From NCBI GenBank assembly GCA_001599915.1, contig BCIG01000009.1, forward strand, positions 310,001 to 374,000: DNA of 64,000 bases. Direction: 5' to 3'. Positions 22,587 through 34,389 of the stretch are shown piece after piece. Position 1 is the first letter of the stretch. Each line of letters opens with the position of its first letter. Source of the DNA: Symbiotaphrina buchneri. Lineage: Eukaryota; Ascomycota; Symbiotaphrinales; Symbiotaphrinaceae. The position numbers and the translations under genes are program-made. The notes under the pieces are model-generated. The model was given only the letters and a program-made list of their open reading frames with translations, was not told where the DNA came from and did no database searches.

Positions 22587-22734
22587 AACGGGAGGGAAAG
22601 CCTTTATATAGACCTGAGATCCTCTCTCACAAGGAAAAGTCGGACCGTCGTCATTCAATAAAAGCGCGCATAACATGATTTTACAGGGTATATTTGCATT
22701 TGATACAATCTAAAGCTATGGCTTCTACCCGGTG

Positions 22735-23967
22735 TTACTTGCGAGCCTCAGGTGTTACCACCTCCAATAAACGTTCATCTTCAGGATAGGGGATATGACC
22801 AGCTTCAGCAGCCCGACGCCGCTTCTTTTGACCCTCTTCTCCCGCCTTGCCTAATATGCCTGCAATCACTTGTACACACCGAAGACTGTCGATGCATCAA
22901 TTAGTCTGCCGAATGTTTCAGTTTGTTCAGGAAAAAGTTGCCTTACCTGTCGTCATTTGCGGGAATTGGATATGTCACCCAAGTCGGGTCAGCGTTAGCG
23001 TCAATAATGCCAATCGTGGGGATGTTGTTGAGTCCGCATTCGTGAAGCAGCACGTAATTTTCGAGTGGATTCAGGCAAACCACCAAATCCGGCTTCAACA
23101 CAGCACGATTGATCAATGCTTCGCGATAGCCCTGGACTTCCCTGTCGAACTCATCCACAACCTTCAAGGAGCAATTCCCGAGGATCTGCTGACCGTTGGT
23201 GATGCTCCCTGGGACCCACCGCTCGAACAGATGGTAACCTCCAGCTAGCTGAGCTGCATTAATGACACATCGGTCCTGGCCTTCCCGAGTTCCCACGAAT
23301 AAGACAAATCCTCCTCTTTCCGTCGCTCCTGACACGACTTTGGCGGCACGCCGAAGGTGCGCTGCGGTGACATCCAACGATATAATATGTATGCCGTCAC
23401 GGATGCCGAATATGTACCTTGAATTCCCGGGATTCCACAGCGACGTGCGATGACCGAGATGAGCTTGTGAGGCAAGAAGGAGTTCTAGCGTGATATCGGA
23501 GGGAGAGGGCGGGTTGCTGAGCAGTTCGTGAGGTTTATAATGGGGTCCCACATGCGTTCCAAGGCCACCGGTGGTTTGTTCTTTGTCTTATGTCAGACAA
23601 ATTCCCAGCTGTAAGTTTGACATGGCTCAGGCTCTTGCTTACGAATGTGTCTAAATACTTGGAAGTTCTCCTTGACACCCAGTGACTGTGCCTCGGACGC
23701 ACTGCTAGCCTCGACCGGCGGCACTCGAGCCGACGTCTGCGTGTTTAATTGTGACTCAATTGAGTGCGTTTGCTTCAAGCTATTCTCTAGCGACGCTTCT
23801 ATAGCATCAACAGGGGACGTCTCGGTGGTGATGGTCCTCGGCCATGCTCTTGTAACGGCGGTTGAGAATCTGCCGGCTCCTGTAATACTTGGGTAAGAGA
23901 GGTACCACTTTGTCGAGCATATGGTGCGATTCTTACCTCGCCGCGCACAAACTTGCCGTATTATCAT
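22735..23967 (-). CDS. MRP4: Mitochondrial ribosomal protein uS2m (MRP4)
   Basis: Four exons, 23967-23937, 23879-23643, 23586-22947 and 22885-22735, give 352 aa. It is the mitochondrial member of ribosomal protein family S2 of the small subunit. A basic N-terminus (MIIRQVCARRG, then RFSTAVTRAWPRT) looks like a presequence, followed by a low-complexity linker. The S2 core holds HYKPHELLSN, SQAHLGHRTSLWNP, YIFGIRDGIHIISLD, GGFVLFVGTREGQ, ERWVPGSITN, PDLVVCLNPLEN and IPTIGIIDANADP. The last exon encodes the basic, then acidic, tail (GQKKRRRAAEAGHIPYPEDE). Intron 1 (57 nt) is a multiple of three without a stop, so an unspliced variant could also be read. It ends 148 bp from the carrier gene in convergent orientation. 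Confidence 0.93.
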
Positions 23968-24364
23968 GGCTGGCCCCAGTATCTCTTTGGCGTCCTGGGC
24001 GATGAATCTATTTGCTCAAATTTGGAAAAGTCGGCAGCAAAGCACCACCAGTGGTGTCCGTTGGATGGTTACATAAGCTGGGACAGCCGAGCAGAAGTCT
24101 GGGGTAAAGGAGCGCTAAGCGTAGTTGGAGTAGGCGTGCAGATGTCAACCAATCATATCAGGCGACGCGGGTGCTTTCGTATCACCACACCTGACCCTCC
24201 ATTTACTCTGGAATCTCGTAGAGCACCTCACGAACCCGTCCGGACTATTGCCTTACACGCAATTCTACAGAAGATACCCGATCAACGAAGTACCAGTTTG
24301 CTCTGACTTATGCCCGCCGATACATAAGGCCGTATCACCACCATTCCTTAACGCGACCAGTGCG
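23968..24364. promoter_or_regulatory. Divergent intergenic region (uS2m / SDS23)
   Basis: 397 bp shared by two divergent genes. An in-frame ATG at 24248 upstream of the SDS23 start is possible but would add an N-terminus unlike the family. Nothing else was seen. Confidence 0.35.
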
Positions 24365-26102
24365 ATGGCGGACGGGAGATCGCCCTCTAGGGACCGCTCC
24401 CCGGCTAGCACAGGGGGACGGACAACGAACCCCAGAGAATCATTCTCCTCAGAGTCCGCCGTGCTCTCTCCCTCTCCCAAGAGGAGCTCGATGCACTTAA
24501 ACCGCGTGCCAAGTCCGTCCACATCTCACCGGCAAAGCTTCAGCGAGCTTCGCGGATTACCCTCGTCGCCGCGCTCAAGGCACCCCTCGTTCACCCAGGC
24601 TGCTGTGCAGGAGCTGTTGAACAATCCTCCGGCCCCAAAGAATGGCGACCCCGCATTTGCGGGACGTGACTGGAAGACCATCCGAGTCGGTGAAATTGTC
24701 AATAAAGACGACCTTCATTTCGTTGAGCTGGACACCGGGGTGGAAGCAGCTACCAATGTAATTGAGGACGGGACCGTGTTGTTTGTTTCTGCCACTAACT
24801 CACTGCCTAGCTTCTCATAAACTCCGGGGCGCCAGCCATCCTTATTCGCGAATCTCCTGCGGACAAATCCGCTGTCGGTACATTCGATTACAACGATCTC
24901 AATGCCTATCTTCTGCTTGTGATCGGCTTGATAAAGCCGGATGAGGACAACATATCTTCCTTTCAAGAACTGGCGCGTAAGGCTCGCGAAGGAAATACGA
25001 TACCCGTCAAGGATGTGAAGGACTTGGGAAGAAAAGAACCTTTCGTCACATTAGCTGACGTGGAAGATCTCACCAAGGCAGTGGAGGCCTTCGGAAGTGG
25101 AGTCCACCGCATTATCATCGTCAAGGAAGGGTCTCCGGAAGTAGTGGGTATCCTAAGCCAATTGAGGCTGTTGCGATTTCTTTGGGAGAACGGTAGTAGT
25201 TTCCCAGTCATCAGTCAACTCTATCCCATGCAATTGAAGGATTTGGGTATCGGGTCCCAAGATGTGGTTGCCATTAAGTAGGTCTGAGCGGAGCATATCA
25301 TCTGAAGACCGTCTTACTAACTATCGCAGCGGCGATCGGCCCCTCACAGATGCTTTAGAGTTGATGGATGCAGAGGGAGTTACCTCCTTGGCTGTCGTGG
25401 ACAACCAGAGAAATGTGATTGGAAACATTTCTACTGCTGATGTGAAGGTCTGCGACGACGGTCTCTTTAAGCTTCCGCTTAGGCTGACAGAATAACTAGC
25501 ATCTGACCACTTCCAGCTCCCTTCCCTTGCTCCAATCCTCCTGCATGCATTTTATCTCCGTCATCTTGTCGGACAGGGGCCTCAATGAGGGCAAGGACTC
25601 TTTCCCGGTCTTCTACGTCAACACCTACTCGACGTTGGCGCATACGGTTGCGAAGTTGGTCGCGACCAAGTCACACCGGTACGTGTTCGCCTCTGGCCCA
25701 TTTACTACAGCTACTGACGCAAGTCATTCAAGGATGTGGCTGGTTGATGCGCCATCGCCCAGTTCCTCGGTCCCGCAGTCGCCTGCAGGGCCGCCGGCCG
25801 TTCTTGTTCCTCCGCCCCCGTCCCTCTCCACGCCTGGCCCACAGACAGCGCCTCCTTTTAGTCCTATGCCACCCCCTTCTATTTCCGCCGCAGCGCTGCC
25901 AGGCGCTGGCATGTCTGGTCGGCTCTCTGGAGTTGTCTCATTGACGGATATTCTCAATCTATTCGCTAGGGCCAGCGGGCTGAATCCCGTGGATCCGAAG
26001 GAGACGCGAATTCACCGAAGAAGAGGCAGCAGTGTGAGCTCAGCTATGCGAGCCAGTCTCGATTCAAGAAGGAGTTCCAGCGTCGATACGAGCCGTCGGT
26101 GA
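24365..26102 (+). CDS. SDS23: SDS23/Moc1 family CBS-domain protein
   Basis: Five exons, 24365-24757, 24811-25277, 25330-25447, 25500-25678 and 25733-26102, give 508 aa. Sds23 proteins act in cell-cycle and glucose-starvation responses and inhibit PP2A-type phosphatases in yeasts. The N-terminus is Ser/Pro-rich ([15 protein letters not shown]), then CBS-type repeats follow: [33 protein letters not shown] with [29 protein letters not shown] with [11 protein letters not shown], and [15 protein letters not shown] with [18 protein letters not shown]. Between the last pieces is a long Pro/Ser-rich loop, and the C-terminus is basic and Ser-rich. The third splice, to [15 protein letters not shown], was chosen because it alone keeps frame and family sequence. 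The last intron (54 nt) is a multiple of three without a stop. Confidence 0.92.
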
Positions 26103-28979
26103 CATGCCTTCCATTTCAATGTTGTGTGGTGCGTATGTCCATAATTATTTCGTTTCTGGGTCTGCTCTACTACCACCTTTGTATGGGACGGTCGCATGGG
26201 TCGTGGATGGCTGGTATAACGAAATGAAAAGGAAGAAGTGACAGTAGTGGTCAACTGGGCCATGGCCAAGTCTGATTATGCTGAATTCCGGCAGACTAAT
26301 CACGGCAGGTTCAAGCATTGGCAGGTTCTAGGATTATCGGGTCTACAGGTCCCTTTCTCAGGGCAAATGCAATTCGCTGGGCATACGAGGGACTTTCTCT
26401 CTCGCATTGTCCTTCTGCATCTTTTAGCGCACAGGTTCTGCTTTATGGGGAGTAGGTGCGTAGCTCGACTGTCAGTCTGTCACTAGAAGAGAGTAAAGGA
26501 TACGCACGTCGACAAGATGGTGACGAAGCTTAGTTCCATTCACTTGTTACTGTCGGCAGTTGTCAAGCAAGGTGGTCATCATCAAATGAAAGCCGAGTAT
26601 CTGTATGCATATCACTTAGTCTGCATGATTTGTACGAGTACGGCACATTGCTTATTGCCTACTCGTTGATGTCGTTATCATTCCTCTCGATATCTAAAGT
26701 CAAGATAAGAGATGCACGCACCAGCAGTGAAAGATCTGTGACTGGCGGAATTCCACTCCGGAAGGCCCAAGCCGAGCCAAGATGCCTCTTGGGGCTGCCG
26801 AAGCTGCAGACGCCCGCCAAGGGGAAAGTCCACAATCCCACACGTCACGATACCTTAGAGTGATTACGTGTTTGAGTTTAATTGATAAGTCAGCAGCCTG
26901 CCAACGCAGCTGAAAGCCTGAACCCCCGCGCGCAGGGCTGCAAGATGGCGCAGAACAATCTATCGGTCGAGCTGAGTACGAGTACCGGTACCGTACGAGC
27001 TTCGGAATTATTTGCCTGGCTGCCTGTGACCTTTCCAATCCAAGCCAAAAGGGAGCTGTGGCGGCCGTTGGCATCGCCGATCGCGTCCTCGCCGACCAAA
27101 ATAATTTCCCCGCGCAATCTTGGCGGCGAGCTTCGTATTATGTACAATGAAGAATTCTTTCCAGATCATCAAAATTATTGTCGTTTCATCTTGGTTATCC
27201 ACGATTAACTTTGTTGTTCAGCTCACGGATCAATTGCAGCACCGCGCCATGATGGCATGGTCGCTGGAGCTACGACACGCTTAAGATCCCTGCACAAGTA
27301 TCCGTAACTGATTCCGATTCCCGACGGCTACAGTTGAACGCGTATTCCTTTTCTACCATATTCCCTTGTTTCCTATCTGCCTTGTGCATCAAGGAAAGGG
27401 CCTCTATGTCGTCGCCATAGCTGGGCTAAAGTTGCGATCATGTGGTATCATTTATACGTCAGAAAGACGGTGCAACAGTTGATATTTGTGGAGACTGATG
27501 ATGCTAGCCGTCCATTTATTTTTTTTCTTCTATCTTCGCTCTTCCGAGTTCCGTTCGAGGGCTTAATCATGATAACGCATGATGAATAATAACAGTGGAT
27601 GACACTCCCGTTCACAGGACTCAAGGGCGAGTGGCTGTACTCCGTAGCTCGTCATACCTTACCTGGTACTGGACGCGCGCTGGTTCCCGATTACCTAGGT
27701 GCGTGGTAGAGTACATACTAGAGTTCGAGTGCGTGCCAGTGCGCCCACTAGCGCCGAGCCTAAATGATCGCAACTCTTATGTTCCGAGCTCCGAGAAGAA
27801 ACGGAGGGCGAAGAGGCGCGTAAAGTCCGCTCCCGGATTTAGAGGTTGCCTGCTGCATGTTGCGAGGCTGCAGCTTCACCGCACGAATCTTTCACGTTCC
27901 ATGAGGGGAAATCAAGCAGGGAGACAATATGGTACCTCTAGATATCAATGTAATCAAGTTGCGTGTGCTTTTCTTGAGACTGTGACTCCATAGGTAGAAA
28001 GATAATTGATAGAGGAGACGATACTGGTGGTAATGGATTAGTTATCTCATCATCAGCAGTAAGTACACCGTAGACCACAGCAACGACAAAAAACAACAAG
28101 AGCCGAGGCAGAAAAGTCGTGGTGTAAGGTATTTGTTATGGAGTGTAAGGTATGGGTAACAGGTAACGTATGCGGACGGCATTGGAAGAAACCGAAAAGT
28201 GCAGCAGGTAAGGTACTGTACTGTCCTTTCTCGGCGGGCCGGTGTTAAGTGGCAGGTTCGAGGCCAAGCACTTATGGAGGTAAGCTACTGTAATCACCGA
28301 AAAGCCGCTACGCTACTGTTCCTCCGTACAGTCGAGGTAATTCCTTCCTCCGCCCACCGCTCCACCGACTACATACCACTGACACTAACGCCCGAAACTG
28401 ACAGAACAGAGTGCCAGGCAGAGGCCGCGTGCAGGGCCTTAATGCTTATTATTATTCACGCATCAGACGTGCTGACGGCAAGGGATCCTTCCGGCCCATG
28501 GAGCCCCCCCCCCGCCCCCCCAATCCCATACGAATACATCCGTGCCTGCCCATGTATCTGCCCATTACGATCAGATGGGGCAACTTCTGTCGATCCGTCT
28601 GCGGTGCGGGTGCGGTGCTTGGACGTTTCTCGCTCTCGCCCTTGTAAGGTGTAGTCTGGCATGCATATACCCTAGCATCGAGTCACAGTAAGATTCACTG
28701 TGATATAACCATCACTCTCCCCGGCCATTCCCTCCGTCTTTTCCTCCCCTCCCTTTCCCTTTCCTACCTCTTATATAACTTGCCTTCTGGCTCGATTGTG
28801 TAACCTATCTATCCATACTCTCGGTATCTCCTTTCTAGAAGCCTCAAGCCTGTCGCATTTCTCGAGGTCCATTTGTTTTGGGTCCATAATAATCATATAT
28901 CCCTGCAACCGTCAACTGTCCTTGGGTACTTTGGGCTTTGCATGACCCGTCATTGTGAGGACAGCCATATCTTCTAGTC
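26103..28979. other. Long gene-free upstream region of the Zn2Cys6 regulator
   Basis: About 2.9 kb with no gene that I can support on either strand; the longest ORF (27595-27993, 132 codons) has no domain. Visible items are a GTACCGGTAC palindrome near 26982-26991, GTAAGGTA-type repeats around 28131-28175, a C-homopolymer run at 28504-28521 broken by a single G, and a TATATAA element near 28771-28777. It is most simply a large promoter or long 5' leader of the regulator at 28980. Confidence 0.45.
28771..28777 (+). promoter_or_regulatory. Candidate TATA element of the Zn2Cys6 regulator
   Basis: The sequence TTATATAAC lies about 205 bp before the ATG at 28980, downstream of a CT-rich stretch. 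Position and composition suit a core promoter; there is no transcript evidence here. Confidence 0.35.
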
Positions 28980-29949
28980 ATGGCTGTTTCAAAACAAGCT
29001 ACACCGCCGCTGGATACGTCCGGCGATGCTAATGCGCGCAAACGAGTGGGCAAGGCCTGCGACCGGTGCCGCCTGAAGAAGTCGAAATGCGATGGTTCAA
29101 GTCCGTGTAACCGCTGTCGCATTGACAATGCTATATGCGTCTTCGGTGAGCGGAAGAAGACACATGACAAGGCGTACCCTAAAGGGTGAGGATATTGGCT
29201 CACCCTCATTGCTTTGAGCGTTACTGAATTGCTCTCTCAGATACGTAGAGATGTTGGAACAGCAGCAGGCTCAGCTCGTGGCTGGTCTACAGGAGCTTTA
29301 CAGGAGAACTCAGACCGGCGAAGGCTGGCCCGGTCAACCGTTGAGAGATGCTGGCAATGGCCACCCTCTGACGCACGATATATTAGAAAGCCTTGGAGCG
29401 TTGAAACACGACTCCAGTTGCGGCCACGATGGCTTCGAGGAAGACCTGAGCTTGCTGCAGCAACGCCTGGTTGACAGCGGCGCGGGGCCGATGCAACGGC
29501 AGTCTTCAAGTAGCTCCGACTCTGTCTATGGTCACTCTCCCGTGTCAAGTACCGCGTCCGGATCAAGTCAGTCGGACAATCGGTATTCAATACATCAGGC
29601 ACCCCCGACTCCTCCGGATCATAATACCGTGGTCTTCCCATACGAGTCTGCCGACCTGCAGATGCAATATCCGTACCAACCATTGTCTCAAGAGACACCG
29701 ATCTTCGACCTCCCTCAGGCAATGGGCGCGATAATGCGACAACAACCGGGATTTCCCAATAACCCGCCGGACTTTACGGACAACATGGACTTCATGGGCA
29801 AATTCGATCCTTCCACATACATGGGCCCAATGCAGATGCCGACAACCGTGTCGTCAATGCAGCCATACATGACCAGCCCGACATTACCCATGCCGGACTG
29901 GAACGAGGACGATGAACTCAGGGCTTTCATGAACCCGCGAGGAATGTAG
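28980..29949 (+). CDS. Zn(2)-Cys(6) transcription factor, Fcr1-like
   Basis: Two exons, 28980-29185 and 29241-29949 (intron 55 nt), give 304 aa. The binuclear zinc cluster, residues about 27-54, reads CDRCRLKKSKC then PCNRCRIDNAIC, spacing CX2CX6CX5CX2CX6C with the basic loop. The intron falls just after the cluster, in KAYPKGYVEMLEQQQ, and the following segment starts a short coiled coil for dimerisation. The rest is Ser/Gln/Pro-rich with no fungal-specific middle-homology domain; it ends with an acidic patch (DWNEDDELRAFMNPRG) that could be an activation region. Proteins of this size and shape are often annotated as fluconazole-resistance-protein-1-like, but target genes cannot be inferred. 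The gene has unusually long non-coding flanks on both sides. Confidence 0.88.
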
Positions 29950-30953
29950 GTACCATTTGGTGGGTCGCTCACGTTATCGAAACACTACGAAAGCGAGGAT
30001 AGGGGTGCGGCCGCCACGTTGTACGCGAGGTTGTCAGCCTCACGTCAGCTTCCACGGAGTCCGTAATTCATGACATTCTTTAGCACATTGTGGCGCATTG
30101 GGTGTTACGGCAAGGGAACAATCGGGGGTGGTTTTTGGCAGGCGTTCTGGAGGTTCTCTTTGGGCATCTGCTCACTGTGGGCTGGCGTCGTGCCATCCTT
30201 TCTTCGGGGCCTATCATGCGGCGTTTAGGTGGCTGGTGCCTAAACCGGAATATATCAGCGACATGTTTTGGGGGCCAATCTCTCGTCCTGTGCCTTAACA
30301 CTCTCTCAAGCTCTGAGCAGATTAAGCAGCTGGTTCTAGCCGTCGTCAATACCGCAATAATACGAATGATCAACGCTCACGATATCCAATCTCCTGGGTC
30401 TCCGCTATGTGTGCTGTGTCTAACCGGCAGATTTGAGTTTCACATGCGCATGCGTTGCGCAATACGTAGCAGTGGCAGAAGCGTCAGCTTTGATAAGGAC
30501 ATGATGAAGTAATAGACTGTTTTCCCAATTGCCCTAGACCAGTGAAGATTGGCAAACCCGCTTCGGTGGCCAGATGACTGGTAATGGCAGGAATTGCACC
30601 GTTGCAGTTTTCTGATCGTGACGTCTATACTTCCCATGCAACGTCTCAATGATCGGAAAGGGCGTTGACGTTTCAGCCTTGTGTCGCCATCATCAATGGG
30701 GTTTGTGCGACTTTTGACAGCAGCAGCGGGTACTTGTGGGTTTTGCCGGAAGTGCACACGCACCCCTTAACTATAAAGCATCAGCAAATAGGCTATATAC
30801 GACAGACCATCCCACCACGCCCCGCCTTCCCCCAAGCCGCAAAACAGAAAGCCCCAGGCGAAACGAAATGGAGTCACTCTACCCTCTCCCTCACTCTTCT
30901 TTCTACCAAACAATCCATTACAACCAGAGAAAATCCCAATTGACATCACCATC
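29950..30953. other. Intergenic region between the Zn2Cys6 gene and the aldose epimerase
   Basis: About 1.0 kb between two genes on the same strand. A TATAAA element at 30772-30777 lies 180 bp before the epimerase ATG. ORFs such as 30090-30512 show no domain; no gene is called. Confidence 0.4.
30772..30777 (+). promoter_or_regulatory. Candidate TATA box of the aldose 1-epimerase
   Basis: TATAAA in the context AACTATAAAGCA, 177-182 bp upstream of the ATG at 30954, with a CT-rich leader (CCTCTCCCTCACTC) between them. The layout is typical of a well-expressed fungal metabolic gene. Confidence 0.4.
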
Positions 30954-32033
30954 ATGGCCTCAACGTCTGCCTTGGCGGATGACGCATTCACCTTCCTCCC
31001 GCAAGGTGCCATCATCAAGGAGTTCCGGGTGGCGGGGCACAACATCGTCCAGGGCTTCTCCAACCCGGAGCACTACCGCACCCACAACGGCCCGTACTAT
31101 GGCGAGACGATTGGCCGCGTAGCAAACCGCATCAGCAATGCGACCATCGAGAACCTCAATGGGCGCAAATACTCGTTGGCGGCCAACAACGGCAAGAATT
31201 CCTTGCACGGAGGGAATCTAGGATGGGGAAAGAGGGACTTCGAGGGTCCCATTCCGGGCTTGAGAAACGGCAAGGAGGGCGTGAAATTTGTCTATAAGAG
31301 TGCTCATATGGAGGAGGGGTACCCCGGATCCGTGGAATTGAGGGTCTGGTATACCCCATACAAGGTCACTGAGGGTGGAGTCGAGAAGACCATCCTGGAG
31401 TCGGAGTATGAGGTTGAGATGACTGGCGACGAGGCCGAAGAGACTCTTGTGGCCGTTACGAATCACAGGTATGATCAGTTGCATTGCGTAAGGTTGCTCG
31501 CGCCGCGCAGACATTGACTGGAGATGTTCAGTTACTTCAACCTTGCGCCCGGTCCAACCATTGAGGGAACGGAAGCTACGCTGGGCACAAATCTATACCT
31601 CCCTGTTGATGATGGTGGGATTCCGACAGGAGGACCGACACCATACCCGGGCATTGAGGCCAACAAGCCCTTTGTCCTAGGCCCTCGCGAACCTGATATC
31701 GATGACTGCTTCATCATCGACACGGATCCATCAAGCGTCCCTCTTGACACGCGGAAAGGCCCACTGAAGCTCGTGGCCAAGCTGTCTCATCCTGACACTA
31801 AGCTGCACCTGGAGATCGAGGCGACAGAGCCTGCGTTCCAATTCTACACGGGAAGGTTCATTGATGTGCCAGCGGTTGGCGAAGACCCAGCACGAGGACC
31901 CAGGACGGGAATTGCCATTGAGCCCAGCAGATACGTCAACGCGGCGAACACGGAGGAGTGGAAACCGATGGTGCTGCTGAAAAAGGGGCAGGTGTTTGGA
32001 AGCAAGTTTGTCTACAAGGCATGGAAGGCTTGA
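30954..32033 (+). CDS. Aldose 1-epimerase (mutarotase)
   Basis: Two exons, 30954-31468 and 31532-32033 (intron 63 nt), give 338 aa. The enzyme interconverts alpha- and beta-anomers of aldoses such as galactose and glucose in the cytosol. Family blocks visible are YGETIGRVANRI, the substrate-binding NGKNSLHGGNLGWGKRDFEG, the catalytic His in VTNHSYFNLAPG (His about 171, formed across the splice), DIDDCFIID and the catalytic Glu in GIAIEPSRYVNA (about 302). No signal peptide is evident. An ATG context of CACCATCATGG supports the start at 30954. It is followed by a large intergenic region. Confidence 0.95.
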
Positions 32034-34389
32034 GGGAAATGCCGAGGCCAGACGTCACGTCACGGCGCGCTCTTCCCACGTGTGCCAGAGATTGAGCGTC
32101 GGTCGAGCAGATGACCAATTGGAAGGCATTATTGGAAAGAGGTATGAAGTACGCTTGGTAGGGCATGGATAGCGGAAAGAACAAACATTGATGTGGATCC
32201 CATGATGTCAAAGAGCATGTCCAGGAGTGAGACTACCGTACGAATCACCATGTAGAAGTCTTCCAGATAGGGGGTTAGAAAAAAGTTGATAGAAAATGTT
32301 CGATCTGGTAGCGCTTTGTCCATGTTTTTGCGCCAAACATTCAGCCTGTTTTCCTTTTGCTGTGGGGCGGCTGCTGGGAAGCCCCGAATCCCGAGATCAC
32401 GAGGACGCGGGCAGATTTCTAGATCTTCTTGGCCATTTTCGATTTTATACCGAAGTAACGTTTCTTTGCAACGGCTTGACAACACAGAACGTTTCTGCCA
32501 GAGAGCCGTCTACCAAAGGTACGAGTATTCGTTACAGCTGTAGCAACCGTCCACGTCAAAGCTGCAAAGCCGAGATCCGAGCCTGACTTGAGGCCGGAAT
32601 TATCCTGCACATCAAACAGCGGGGACGGGAAACCCGACATGCCTACAACCAGAATCTGACTGGACAGCCTTGTATTCCATCCATACAAACACATCTAGGG
32701 TGGCATGGTCTTCTCGTACGATAGGATGGTTCCACGAATTGCGGAGGAGAGATATCCATGAAAAAGCCATCCAAGACCGTTTCAGACTCTGCTCGATCGC
32801 CCGCTATGCCCCGTTTTTGCATACGCCGGTTGAAGCTTCGCTTATTTAAAAACCTAATTTTATGCACACGGAGTCCGAGCGAGAGAATAATGTCATTATG
32901 ATAATCTGCGAAATATATGCTGTGCAAGTTCCAGATCCGTTACAGATATCCAAACACATGACCTTTGCAGCCTAGCACCATCGGAGACAACAGGTCCCGG
33001 ACGGAATTTCCCTTGCTGCGCTGTGTCAGCCTGTTGTTACCGGTAGTCAGGTACTCTGGAGTCTGTAAACCCCTGCACCAGCCTCCCGGATCCCACCCCT
33101 TTGTATCCCTCGGCCGTCGGGCCCCGGAGTAGGATTTCGTCCGAACGAGCGCGGCCGATGCGTCTGTACCTTCGTACCTTACTACCTTACGGGATACTCT
33201 GTCATGTGCGGCCGCGCATTTATTTGTTTCGAAATTAGAATTAAGAGATTTATGATCATCAATGGTTATGATTATAAACTTTTGTTTGTTTTGAGGATGA
33301 TGGTAGCATACTTTTGGTCTTTGCTACAGTCAAGATGGCGTGCCTGACTAAGGAGTTACAGAATACTCTCTCGATTGTTATTGTTCATACAGAGAGCGGA
33401 CGTAGGCAGCAGCGTGCGGAACTTTTGCTCCGCCGCCAGTGGAGCGGAAGACATGATCGACCTCCTGAAACCCCCTGACGGTCGTGTCAGCAAGAAGCTT
33501 TCTTGCCAAAGCAGCCTTTCTAATCAACCCGCCAAGGGGACGCCTCTATTACTAATTTGTTCTGGGCTCCTCCCAGCGAGCGAGGCATTTTTCCCGTCTC
33601 CGCTCAGCCTTGTCATCTCATTATTATTAAATGGGGCAATCATTGTCGAGGGGGAAGCAAACATGTAAAAATACATCGGCCGTAATAATGATGTTCTGTT
33701 GGTATGGTATCTGTTTCATTATTGCGATGAAACAGAACGTTACAGACTCGTCGTACCCTTGTCTGTATGCACGCAATATAGACTATTCGTACATTCGCTG
33801 CCGCTCACGGAGTTACCATGGCCACTCCGGGCGGTCATGAGGACAGAAGCCACATCCTCGGCATCCCCTCGCGCTCTTTCCAGAAGATCCACCCCTAAAT
33901 GCCTCATCCCGATTCCCCCCTTGTCGCCGCAGATTATGCTTACTCCCTTTCCCGTCTCCAGCGTCCCGGGGTTTCGGCACAAGAGGCGCGCCCCCGACCT
34001 TGCACTCACACCGGTAGGTCGTCCTGTGCATTGTGACTTCAACAACCTTGAACGATTCCATCAGTTTGCTCGATGGAACGAATGATCCCGTGCTATCCAT
34101 GTCGCGAGAATCCGCAGGGTGCCCCTGTGGGACCGAATCTGAGCCTAGAGAAGGCAAAGATCGCCAATATCGTCGAGGCACAACTTCTCTCGGGCCGTTA
34201 ACGGCATTCCTGAGTGCTCGAGGCCCGCATATCGTTTGCCGGAAATTGGTGAAGGCCCGAACCCCGGCATATTGCGCGTTTCGTAGCCTCTGATATGGGT
34301 CTGGTACCCTTGAAGGTCCTGGGCTCGTCGAACGATCAATCATTCCATGATAGCAGGTCGAAACGTCACCGTCGCAGGAGTCGTAACGC
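32034..34389. other. Gene-poor region downstream of the aldose epimerase
   Basis: About 2.36 kb between the ends of the epimerase (+) and DNA ligase (-), larger than needed for two 3' UTRs. A short AT-rich block lies near 33225-33300 and GTACCTTAC-type repeats near 33165-33190. The longest ORF (33813-34343, minus, 176 codons) has no recognisable domain. I see no transposon ends, tRNA or 5S rRNA gene. Confidence 0.4.

Noticed and set aside
27595-27993. 132-codon ORF in the long upstream region of the Zn2Cys6 gene
   Set aside because: Composition is irregular, there is no domain, and no neighbouring exon continues it.
33813-34343. 176-codon minus-strand ORF downstream of DNA ligase
   Set aside because: It is Arg/Gly/Pro-rich with no domain and a competing plus-strand frame; it could be a lineage-specific gene but nothing in the sequence supports it.
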